NCBI GenBank assembly: GCA_002842935.1
Contig: PHEM01000012.1
Span: 1-23,249 of the forward strand
Origin: Alphaproteobacteria bacterium HGW-Alphaproteobacteria-13
GTDB lineage: Bacteria > Pseudomonadota > Alphaproteobacteria > Sphingomonadales > Sphingomonadaceae
Length of the DNA: 23,249 nucleotides
Reading direction: 5' to 3'
The notes below the pieces were generated by a model that was given only the letters and a program-made list of their open reading frames with translations, searched no databases and was not told the DNA's origin. The position numbers and the translations under genes are program-made. The first letter of the stretch is position 1. Every line of letters starts with the position of its first letter. Shown piece by piece: positions 17,544 through 23,249 of this stretch.

Positions 17544-18463
17544 AGCGTCCACCCCGGATATTTCGCGGTCCAGTTTTCGGACTGGCTGTCGATCCACGCC
17601 TTGCAGCTTCCCTTGGCGAGGTCGCGGACGCGGGCCATGTAGTTGGCGCGTTCCTGCACGCTGATCACGCCGCGCGCCTGCAAGAGGTTGAACAAATGGC
17701 TCGCCTCGATCGCCTGATCATAGGCGGCGAGCGGAACCCCCGCGTCGATCGCGCGCCGGCATTCGCTCTCGGCCGCCTTGAAGCCCGCGAACAAGCTGTC
17801 GGTGTCGGCGACCTCGAAATTCCATTTCGAGAATTGCCGCTCATTCTCCAGGAACACATCGCCATAGCTGACGGCGGGCACGTCGCCGACCGCGTCGGAA
17901 AAGCGCAGGTCGTACACATTGTCGACACCCTGGATATACATGGCGAGCCGTTCGAGACCGTAAGTGATCTCGCCCGCGACGGGCTTGCAGTCGAAACCGC
18001 CCATTTGCTGGAAATAGGTGAATTGCGTGACTTCCATGCCGTCGCACCACACTTCCCAGCCCAGCCCCCAGGCGCCGAGCGTCGGCGATTCCCAGTCGTC
18101 CTCGACGAAGCGGATGTCGTGGAGCAAGGGATCGATGCCGATCGCGGCGAGGCTACCAAGATATTGTTCCTGCAAGTCGGCGGGCGACGGCTTCAATATC
18201 ACCTGATATTGATAATAATGCTGAAGCCGCATGGGATTCTCGCCATAGCGGCCGTCGGTCGGGCGACGGCTCGGCTGGACATAGGCGACGTTCCACGGCT
18301 CCGGTCCCAGGCTGCGCAGCGTGGTCGCGGGATGGAAGGTGCCCGCGCCGACGCGCATGTCATAGGGCTGGAGGATCGCACAGCCGCGCGCCGCCCAATA
18401 GGCGTGCAGCGTCAGGATCATGTCCTGAAAGCTCAGTGGTTTCTTGTCCGCCCCGTCGGCCAC
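17540..18463 (-). CDS. glyQ: Glycyl-tRNA synthetase alpha subunit
   Basis: Catalytic alpha chain of the tetrameric glycyl-tRNA synthetase, making glycyl-adenylate and charging tRNA-Gly. The predicted 307 residues match the E. coli subunit (303). Hallmarks are SFQDMILTLHAYWAARGC, ILQPYDMRVGAGTFHPAT, VAYVQPSRRPTDGRYGENPM, QYQVILKPSP, GWEVWCDGMEVTQFTYFQQM and ITYGLERLAMYIQGV. GTG 18463 is chosen because AGAAGG stands six bases upstream; the frame is open 22 codons further, but those residues (Cys/Arg-rich) precede the usual start of the family. It overlaps glyS by four bases, so the two chains are translated in step. Confidence 0.95.
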   Translation of the reverse strand: MADGADKKPLSFQDMILTLHAYWAARGCAILQPYDMRVGAGTFHPATTLRSLGPEPWNVAYVQPSRRPTDGRYGENPMRLQHYYQYQVILKPSPADLQEQYLGSLAAIGIDPLLHDIRFVEDDWESPTLGAWGLGWEVWCDGMEVTQFTYFQQMGGFDCKPVAGEITYGLERLAMYIQGVDNVYDLRFSDAVGDVPAVSYGDVFLENERQFSKWNFEVADTDSLFAGFKAAESECRRAIDAGVPLAAYDQAIEASHLFNLLQARGVISVQERANYMARVRDLAKGSCKAWIDSQSENWTAKYPGWTL

Positions 18464-18580
18464 GGTCCGCCTTCTTTCGCAGGTGCAATATATGTCGCCG
18501 CCCTTGGCGCAGCGCAGGCGCAGGGTCAAGGGCGCGCGCGGCCCGAAGAGCCGCCTCCGTCCCTTCGCCGTCGGGATATT

Positions 18581-18609
18581 TTGCTATCTGGGAAAGATCG
18601 CGACATAAT
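18581..18609 (+). promoter_or_regulatory. Candidate sigma-70 promoter for the GumN/TraB pair
   Basis: TTGCTA (18581-18586), 17 bases, then CATAAT (18604-18609): four and five of six consensus positions with ideal spacing. Transcription would start near 18616, giving a leader of about 37 bases. Confidence 0.55.
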
Positions 18610-18652
18610 TGCCGCACTCCCTCTCCGCCCCGATACGAAAGGCATTCCCCCG

Positions 18653-19549
18653 ATGATGAAATGGCTCAAGACGCTGGCGGCCGTCTGTTTCCTGATTCCG
18701 CTGGCGCCCCAGGCCCTCGCGGTCCCCGCGGCCGCCACGGACGCCGACCCCGCGCTGTGGGTGGTGAAGGACGAGGACACGACCGTCTATCTGTTCGGCA
18801 CCGTCCATGTCCTGAAGCCGGGTCTCAGCTGGTTCGACGAAGCCGTAAAGGAGGCGTTCGACAAGTCCGACGCGCTGGTGATGGAGGTCGTGCTGCCGGA
18901 GGACCCGGCGGAGGCCGCACAGGTCATGATCCCGATGGCGATCGACCAGAGCGGCAAGACCCTGTCCTCCCGCCTCGATCCCGACCAGCTCGAGGCCTAT
19001 GGCGCGGCGATGGAGAGCGTCGGCCTGCCCGCCCGGCAATTCGACATGTTCGAACCGTGGTTCCCGGCGATGACGCTGTCGGTGCTGCCGCTCACCAAGC
19101 TCGGCTATGACGCCGAACAGGGCGTGGAAAAGCAACTGACGCGCTTCGCGAAGGAGGCGGGAAAGCCGATCGAGGGGTTCGAGACGCTGACCGAACAGAT
19201 CGGCTTTTTCGACACGCTGCCCGAAACGGCCCAGATCGCCTTTCTCAATTCCGTGGTCCGCGAACTCGACAAGCTGGGTCCGACGCTCGACACGCTGGTC
19301 GTGCAATGGTCGCAGGGCGATACGGAGGCGCTTGCCGCGACGATGAACGAAAGCCTCGCCGCGACGCCCGATCTGGCGCAGACGCTGCTGTACGACCGCA
19401 ACGCGCGCTGGGCCGATGCGATCAAGGCACGGATGGAACAGCCGGGCACGCTGTTCGTCGCGGTCGGCGCAGGCCATCTGGCGGGCGAGAAAAGCCTTCA
19501 GGATTATCTGAAGGATCGCGGGCTGGTCGCCGAACGCGTCGTATATTGA
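18653..19549 (+). CDS. TraB/GumN (Tiki-like) family periplasmic protein, copy 1
   Basis: Predicted 298-residue secreted protein of the TraB/PrgY/GumN family (PF01963), related to eukaryotic Tiki metalloproteases. A signal peptide ends near PQALA (about residue 23). The two family GX2H motifs, thought to bind the catalytic metal, are intact: GTVH (49-52) and GAGH (272-275). Other conserved parts are MEVVLPEDPA, LPLTKLGYDAEQGVEKQL and GKPIEGFETLTEQIGFFDTLP. GAAAGG lies about ten bases before the ATG; a second ATG follows directly. The bacterial function is unknown; some members are annotated only as GumN from linkage to xanthan genes. It forms a tight pair with the next gene and is divergent from glyQ. 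Confidence 0.92.
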   Translation: MMKWLKTLAAVCFLIPLAPQALAVPAAATDADPALWVVKDEDTTVYLFGTVHVLKPGLSWFDEAVKEAFDKSDALVMEVVLPEDPAEAAQVMIPMAIDQSGKTLSSRLDPDQLEAYGAAMESVGLPARQFDMFEPWFPAMTLSVLPLTKLGYDAEQGVEKQLTRFAKEAGKPIEGFETLTEQIGFFDTLPETAQIAFLNSVVRELDKLGPTLDTLVVQWSQGDTEALAATMNESLAATPDLAQTLLYDRNARWADAIKARMEQPGTLFVAVGAGHLAGEKSLQDYLKDRGLVAERVVY

Positions 19550-20433
19550 GACCGAAGACCGCCCCTTCCACGCATTGGGTTCGCCGTGTCGCGGCGGCGC
19601 TTTTGCCGCTGCTGCTCGCCGCCTGCGGCGCGGACGGCGGCGGGACGGAGGCACGGCCCGCCCTGTGGGTGGCGGCGGACGCGGACACGCGCATCTATCT
19701 GCTCGGGACGATGCACGCGCTGCCGCGCGGCACCGACTGGGACGAGGCCGAAGTCGGCAAGGCCATCCACGCCGCCGACGAGCTAGTGATGGAGCTGTCG
19801 CCGCGGGAACTGGCCCGCGCGGGTGATGTGTTTCGCACGCTGGCGCCGCGCGCCGCGCCGCTGGCGATGGAGAAGCGGCTGCCGCAAGCCGCACTCGCCC
19901 CTTATCGCGCGCTGGAGGTGCGCGGCGGCGATACGCTCGACGACTGGGCGATCCTGGTACTGATGGGGCAGCGCGCGGCGGAGCGCGCGAAGCTGTCGTC
20001 CGCCGACGGCGTCGAAACCGGGCTGACGGCCGCTTTCCGCAAGGCCGGCAAGCCGATCAGCGGGCTGGAGACGGCGGAGGCGCAGCTGATGCTGTTCGAA
20101 ACGCTCGATCCCGCAACGCAGCGCGCGCTGCTGACGCGCGCCGCGGCACGCGCCGACCGCGCGACGCAGGAGATCGCGGCCCTGACCGCCGCCTGGGCGC
20201 GCGGCGACGTCGCGGCGCTCGAACGGCTGATCAACGAGGATGTCGACGCCGTCCCCGCCGCGCGCCGCGCGATCGTCACGGACCGCAACCGCGCCTGGGC
20301 CGACTGGGCGAAGCGGCGCATGGACCGGCCCGGCACGGTGCTGATGGCGGTCGGCGCGGGGCATCTGGTCGGCGCGGACGGCGTTCCGGCCCTGCTGGAG
20401 GCGGAGGGGTTCGAGGTGCGCCGCGTGCAGTAA
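19546..20433 (+). CDS. TraB/GumN (Tiki-like) family lipoprotein, copy 2
   Basis: Predicted 295-residue paralogue of the preceding gene. The only sensible start is TTG at 19546, sharing TTGA with the upstream stop; no ATG or GTG occurs in frame before the signal sequence. The N-terminus RRVAAALLPLLLAAC is a lipoprotein signal with Cys27 as the lipidated residue, so the protein should be membrane-anchored while copy 1 is soluble. Both metal-site motifs are kept, GTMH (54-57) and GAGH (270-273), as are DGVETGLTAAFRKAGKPISG and LETAEAQLMLFETLD. Sequence divergence from copy 1 is large, so the duplication is old. Role and substrate are unknown. Confidence 0.88.
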   Translation: MRPKTAPSTHWVRRVAAALLPLLLAACGADGGGTEARPALWVAADADTRIYLLGTMHALPRGTDWDEAEVGKAIHAADELVMELSPRELARAGDVFRTLAPRAAPLAMEKRLPQAALAPYRALEVRGGDTLDDWAILVLMGQRAAERAKLSSADGVETGLTAAFRKAGKPISGLETAEAQLMLFETLDPATQRALLTRAAARADRATQEIAALTAAWARGDVAALERLINEDVDAVPAARRAIVTDRNRAWADWAKRRMDRPGTVLMAVGAGHLVGADGVPALLEAEGFEVRRVQ

Positions 20434-20444
20434 CCCGATTCCCT

Positions 20445-20462
20445 CCTCCCGCAAGCGGGAGG
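20445..20462. terminator. Short palindrome after the GumN/TraB pair
   Basis: CCTCCCGC and GCGGGAGG form an eight-bp stem with an AA gap, 12 bases after the stop codon; no T-run follows. It could be a weak terminator or another small dispersed palindrome. Confidence 0.4.
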
Positions 20463-20484
20463 GGAGATAGCGCTTCTCCAGCCC

Positions 20485-20513
20485 TTGCATTTCCGCCGCC
20501 GCGCCGCTATGCG
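20485..20513 (+). promoter_or_regulatory. Candidate promoter for rplY
   Basis: TTGCAT (20485-20490), 17 bases, then TATGCG (20508-20513). The wider context CTTGCA...CGCTATGCGCC fits the alphaproteobacterial CTTGAC/CTATAT pattern. The leader to the rplY ATG would be about 60 bases. Confidence 0.45.
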
Positions 20514-20581
20514 CCCCGGCTTCCGTCATGGTCATCCCTGGAGGCGTGGCGGACTGTGTAACTGTTTCTCGGAGAAATATT

Positions 20582-21205
20582 ATGAGCGATCAGCTTGTGC
20601 TGACGGCCGAGACGCGGACGCGCGGAGGCAAGGGAGCCTCGCGTGAACTGCGTCGCAACGGCCGCGTCCCCGCCGTCGTCTATGGCGGCAAGGAAGAACC
20701 CCTGATGATCCACGTCGAGGAAAAGCTGCTGATGAAGCAGCTGATGACGGGTCACTTCATGAACTCGGTCGTGATGATCGACGTCGGCGGAAAGTCCATC
20801 CGCACGCTGCCCAAGGACGTCGCCTTCCACCCCGTCAAGGATCGCCCGATCCACGCCGACTTCCTGCGCATCGCCAAGGACGCCAAGGTCCAGGTCGCGG
20901 TGCCGGTGCTGTTCGCCAACGAAGAGAAGTCGCCGGGCCTGAAGCGCGGCGGCGTCCTCAACATCGTCCGCCACGAACTGGAACTGGTGTGCGACGCGGA
21001 CAAGATCCCCGACGACATCACGATCGACGTCACGGGCTTCGACGTCGGCGATTCGATCCACATCAGCCATGTGAAGCTGCCCGCGGGCAGCGAAAGCGCG
21101 ATCACCGACCGCGACTTCACCATCGCCACCATCGTCGCCCCGTCGGCGCTGAAGTCCAGCGATGGCGACACGACGAAGGATGACGGCGAAGCCGAAGAGG
21201 CCTGA
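20582..21205 (+). CDS. rplY: 50S ribosomal protein L25/general stress protein Ctc
   Basis: Binds 5S rRNA in the large ribosomal subunit. The 207-residue long (Ctc/TL5) form is present: an N-terminal L25 domain (TAETRTRGGKGASRELRRNG, VPAVVYGGKEEP) and a C-terminal beta domain (VPVLFANEEKSPGLKRGGVL, DISIHI-like DSIHISHVKLP). It ends in an acidic Asp/Glu-rich tail (DGDTTKDDGEAEEA) typical of this form. GGAGAA stands five bases before the ATG. It is followed by a palindrome with T-run and then pth; rplY-pth is a widely conserved pairing. Confidence 0.96.
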   Translation: MSDQLVLTAETRTRGGKGASRELRRNGRVPAVVYGGKEEPLMIHVEEKLLMKQLMTGHFMNSVVMIDVGGKSIRTLPKDVAFHPVKDRPIHADFLRIAKDAKVQVAVPVLFANEEKSPGLKRGGVLNIVRHELELVCDADKIPDDITIDVTGFDVGDSIHISHVKLPAGSESAITDRDFTIATIVAPSALKSSDGDTTKDDGEAEEA

Positions 21206-21237
21206 TCGCCTTAAAAGTTAAAAGAGCCGTGGTTAGT

Positions 21238-21339
21238 AAAGCCGTGTGTCCCCGCGAAGGCGGGGACCCATCTCCTGCCGGTTCCATCTTGCGCCGACCG
21301 GAGATGGGCACCCGCCTTCGCGGGTGCACACGGCTTTTT
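21238..21339 (+). terminator. CCCCGCGAAGGCGGGG palindrome, copy A2, doubling as terminator
   Basis: An outer 11-bp stem AAAGCCGTGTG (21238-21248) / CACACGGCTTT (21327-21337) extends the repeat's own long stem (CCCCGCGAAGGCGGGG side, CCATCTCC/GGAGATGG side) and merges into a five-T run. It is a near-copy of the element at 2744-2838. At its position 33 bases after the rplY stop it should end rplY transcripts before pth. Confidence 0.8.
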
Positions 21340-21397
21340 CCTTATTGGTAAGCCGTTTATCATCGACCCCCACAGAATTTGAAGCGGAGGGGAAGAC

Positions 21398-21967
21398 ATG
21401 CAGCTCTGGGTCGGTCTCGGCAATCCCGGTCCCCAATATGCGATGCACCGGCACAATGTCGGCTTCATGGCCGTCGACGTCATCGCCGACATCCACGGCT
21501 TTCCGCCGCCTGCCAAGAAATTCCAGGGCTGGGTGCAGGACGGCCGCATCGGCGGCCAGCGCGTGCTGATCCTGAAACCCGCGACCTTCATGAACGAAAG
21601 CGGCCGCAGCGTGCGCGCCGCGCTCGATTTCTACAAGCTGACGCCGCGGGACGTCACCGTCTTCTACGACGAACTCGACCTCGCGCCGATGAAGGTCAAG
21701 GTGAAGCAGGGCGGCGGCGCGGCGGGGCATAACGGCATCCGCAGCCTGATCCAGCATATCGGCGACGATTTCCGCCGCGTCCGGATCGGCATCGGCCATC
21801 CGGGACACAAGGATCGCGTCACGGGCCATGTCCTCGGCAATTACCACAAGAGCGAAATCGAGCCGCTGTCCGACCTGCTCGGCGCGATCGGAGCGGAGGC
21901 GCCATGGCTCGCCGAAGGCGACGACGCGCGCTTCATGAGCGATCTGGCATTGCGGTTGCAGGCCTGA
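21398..21967 (+). CDS. pth: Peptidyl-tRNA hydrolase
   Basis: Cleaves peptidyl-tRNA released from stalled ribosomes, recycling tRNA. The 189 residues are the usual bacterial size. Active-site motifs are all visible: GLGNPGPQYAMHRHNVGF (catalytic His19, Asn9), KPATFMNESGRSV, the YDELDLAPMKVKVK segment with the catalytic Asp, and GGGAAGHNGIRSLIQHIG. The C-terminal GHVLGNYHKSE segment is also conserved. GAGGGGAAG stands before the ATG. It lies 192 bases after rplY, separated by the palindromic terminator. Confidence 0.97.
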   Translation: MQLWVGLGNPGPQYAMHRHNVGFMAVDVIADIHGFPPPAKKFQGWVQDGRIGGQRVLILKPATFMNESGRSVRAALDFYKLTPRDVTVFYDELDLAPMKVKVKQGGGAAGHNGIRSLIQHIGDDFRRVRIGIGHPGHKDRVTGHVLGNYHKSEIEPLSDLLGAIGAEAPWLAEGDDARFMSDLALRLQA

Positions 21968-21981
21968 CTCGACGCCCGATT

Positions 21982-22009
21982 TTGCGCTTCGGCCAAAGCC
22001 GTGCATGAT
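21982..22009 (+). promoter_or_regulatory. Weak candidate promoter for the short-chain dehydrogenase
   Basis: TTGCGC (21982-21987), 16 bases, then CATGAT (22004-22009), in the 65-base gap after pth. Only moderate consensus agreement; read-through from pth is equally possible. Confidence 0.25.
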
Positions 22010-22032
22010 GGTTCCCTAAAAGGAGCCGTCCC

Positions 22033-23028
22033 ATGTCCGACCGCAACCATCCCACGCGCCGTAGCCTCATCGGGGGCGCCGCCGCCCTCGCCGCCACGCC
22101 CCCTGCCCTGCTGCATGCGGCGACGCCCGCCGCCTTGCCGTCGCTGGCGGGACGCACGGTGCTGATCACCGGAACGTCGAGCGGCTTCGGCCGCGTCGGC
22201 GCGCTGCTCTATGCCCGCGCGGGGGCGAAGGTGATCGCGACGATGCGAGGCATGCCGCGTCCCGAGGCGGAGACGCTGGCCGCCGAAGCGGCAAAGGAAA
22301 AACTCGACCTGCATATCGTCGAGATCGACGTGACCAGCGACACGTCGGTCGCGGCGGGCACGGCGCGGGCGCTGGAGATCGCGGGCGGTCGCATCGACAC
22401 GCTGGTCAACAATGCCGGCATCGGCATCACGGGTCCCATCGAGGTGCAGGATATGGAAGCGACGCGGCTGATCTTCGAAACCAATGTGATCGGCATCCAG
22501 CGGATGATCCGCGCGCTGTTGCCGCAGATGCGCGCCGCGAAGAGCGGGCAGATCTTCAACATCTCGTCGCAGCTCGGCCGCGTGATCGTCCCCGGCGGCG
22601 GCCATTATTCGGCGACCAAATTCGCGGTCGAGGCGCTGTCCGAACAAATGGCCTATGAGCTGGTCCCGCACGGCATCGACGTGACGATCATCCAGCCCGG
22701 CGGCTATCCCACCAAGGTCTGGGTCAACCGCAACATACTGACCGGCGCGCTGCGCGATCGCACGGCGCCGGAGTTGCTGGCCGCCTATGAACCCTTCACG
22801 CGCGGCATGGGGACGGAGGACGGCTCCGGCCGCAGCGCCGACCCCGCCGACGTGCCGCGCGCGATCGCCGAGATCATGGCGATGCCGGCCGGAAAACGCC
22901 CGCTGCGCCGCGCCGTCCACCCCGGTCCCAAGCCACAGGAGGCGATCAACCGCGTGGCGGCGGAGGTGCAGGTGGCATGGCTGGGGGGGTCGCCGCTGGG
23001 TCCGCTGATCAAGGCGGTGCATGATTAG
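22033..23028 (+). CDS. Tat-exported short-chain dehydrogenase/reductase
   Basis: NAD(P)-dependent oxidoreductase of the classical SDR family, 331 residues; substrate unknown. The N-terminus carries a twin-arginine signal (TRRSLIGGAAALAATPPALL), unusual for an SDR and implying export in folded form with bound cofactor, or a misleading N-terminal extension. The Rossmann core has TGTSSGFG (46-53), DVTSDTSV, the NNAG motif, catalytic Ser179 (ISSQLG), Tyr192 and Lys196 (YSATK) and a PGG motif after the active site (IQPGGYPT). AAAAGGAG stands seven bases before the ATG. The C-terminal 60 residues resemble the tail of other extended SDRs and give no substrate clue. Confidence 0.9.
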   Translation: MSDRNHPTRRSLIGGAAALAATPPALLHAATPAALPSLAGRTVLITGTSSGFGRVGALLYARAGAKVIATMRGMPRPEAETLAAEAAKEKLDLHIVEIDVTSDTSVAAGTARALEIAGGRIDTLVNNAGIGITGPIEVQDMEATRLIFETNVIGIQRMIRALLPQMRAAKSGQIFNISSQLGRVIVPGGGHYSATKFAVEALSEQMAYELVPHGIDVTIIQPGGYPTKVWVNRNILTGALRDRTAPELLAAYEPFTRGMGTEDGSGRSADPADVPRAIAEIMAMPAGKRPLRRAVHPGPKPQEAINRVAAEVQVAWLGGSPLGPLIKAVHD

Positions 23029-23060
23029 GGCATCCAGCCTCATATCCGCCTCCCCCCCTC

Positions 23061-23142
23061 CCGTTCGTGTCGAGCGAAGTCGAGACACCCATCGTCGTGG
23101 CCGAAGGTCGATGGGTGTCTCGACTTCGCTCGACACGAACGG
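23061..23142. repeat. Perfect 32-bp-arm palindrome (GTTCGTGTCGAGCGAAGTCG type)
   Basis: Arms 23061-23092 and 23111-23142 are exact reverse complements around an 18-base loop. The motif GTGTCGAGCGAAGTCGAGAC resembles a family I recall as common in sphingomonad intergenic DNA. No T-run follows. Confidence 0.88.
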
Positions 23143-23249
23143 ATCGGGAGGGTGCTGATTCAACGCAAGGCGTTCCCACCGGACGCACAAGAGGCTGGCC
23201 TTTCGCCGGGCCGCGCATTAGGGGCGCTGCCTTGCGAAAGGACATATCA
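23143..23249 (+). other. Leader of a gene beyond the window
   Basis: No coding sequence is visible. GAAAGGA (23236-23242) near the right edge looks like a ribosome binding site, so a plus-strand gene probably starts just past base 23249. In many related genomes pth is followed by the GTPase gene ychF, but that cannot be seen here. Confidence 0.4.

Noticed and set aside
15468..17642. Long open frame of 724 codons opposite glyS
   Set aside because: Same antisense composition; glyS on the minus strand has clear family motifs and overlaps glyQ correctly.
18487..18530. CTTGAC and TATATT boxes upstream of glyQ on the minus strand
   Set aside because: They are 31 bases apart, too far for one sigma-70 promoter; neither has a good partner at 16-18 bases.
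17696..18652. Extension of the first GumN/TraB gene back across glyQ
   Set aside because: The frame is merely open opposite glyQ; the signal peptide, ribosome site and promoter put the start at 18653.

Overview
The window is GC-rich DNA from an alphaproteobacterium, most likely a member of the Sphingomonadaceae. Evidence for this is the protein families (TonB-dependent receptor with FecI/FecR partners, autotransporter with a sphingomonad-style barrel, paired GumN/TraB proteins, split glycyl-tRNA synthetase next to pyruvate phosphate dikinase) and the dispersed palindromes built on CCCCGCGAAGGCGGGG and GAGCTTGTCGAAG. The genus cannot be fixed from sequence alone. No phage, insertion sequence or CRISPR array is visible, and no gene-free stretch exceeds 300 bases.

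Layout. 1-666 is the 3' part of tadC (Tad pilus secretion), closed by a strong terminator and a 150-bp compound palindrome. Then come a small Tat-exported protein (minus) and a PhoR-like sensor kinase (plus, no response regulator beside it). Next are a frameshifted DUF808 membrane protein and a glucokinase, both on the minus strand. 5062-12449 holds four plus-strand genes: a large autotransporter, an ECF sigma factor, a FecR anti-sigma factor and a TonB-dependent receptor with an N-terminal STN signalling domain. A minus-strand block follows: glyQ-glyS (4-base overlap), ppdK and tRNA-Arg(ACG). Two tandem GumN/TraB-family putative metalloproteases face away from glyQ; the second starts with TTG overlapping the stop of the first. 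The right end carries ribosomal protein L25, peptidyl-tRNA hydrolase and a Tat-exported short-chain dehydrogenase, then a perfect 32-bp-arm palindrome and the leader of a gene beyond the window.

How the genes work together. The sigma, FecR and STN-receptor genes form a textbook cell-surface signalling circuit: ligand binding at the outer membrane is relayed through FecR to the sigma factor. The autotransporter immediately upstream is the obvious candidate target or ligand-capturing partner. A housekeeping-like promoter can be read between the autotransporter and the sigma gene, so the circuit may be expressed separately and then act on the autotransporter. glyQ/glyS/tRNA-Arg/rplY/pth are translation genes; ppdK and glk belong to central carbon metabolism.

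The most unusual observation is that short palindromic repeats of the kind scattered between genes also occur twice, in the same orientation and reading frame, inside glyS, adding two similar segments of about 26 residues to an essential enzyme. Two other palindromes, after phoR and after rplY, are near-copies that keep their stems by compensatory changes and end in T-runs, so they may act as terminators.
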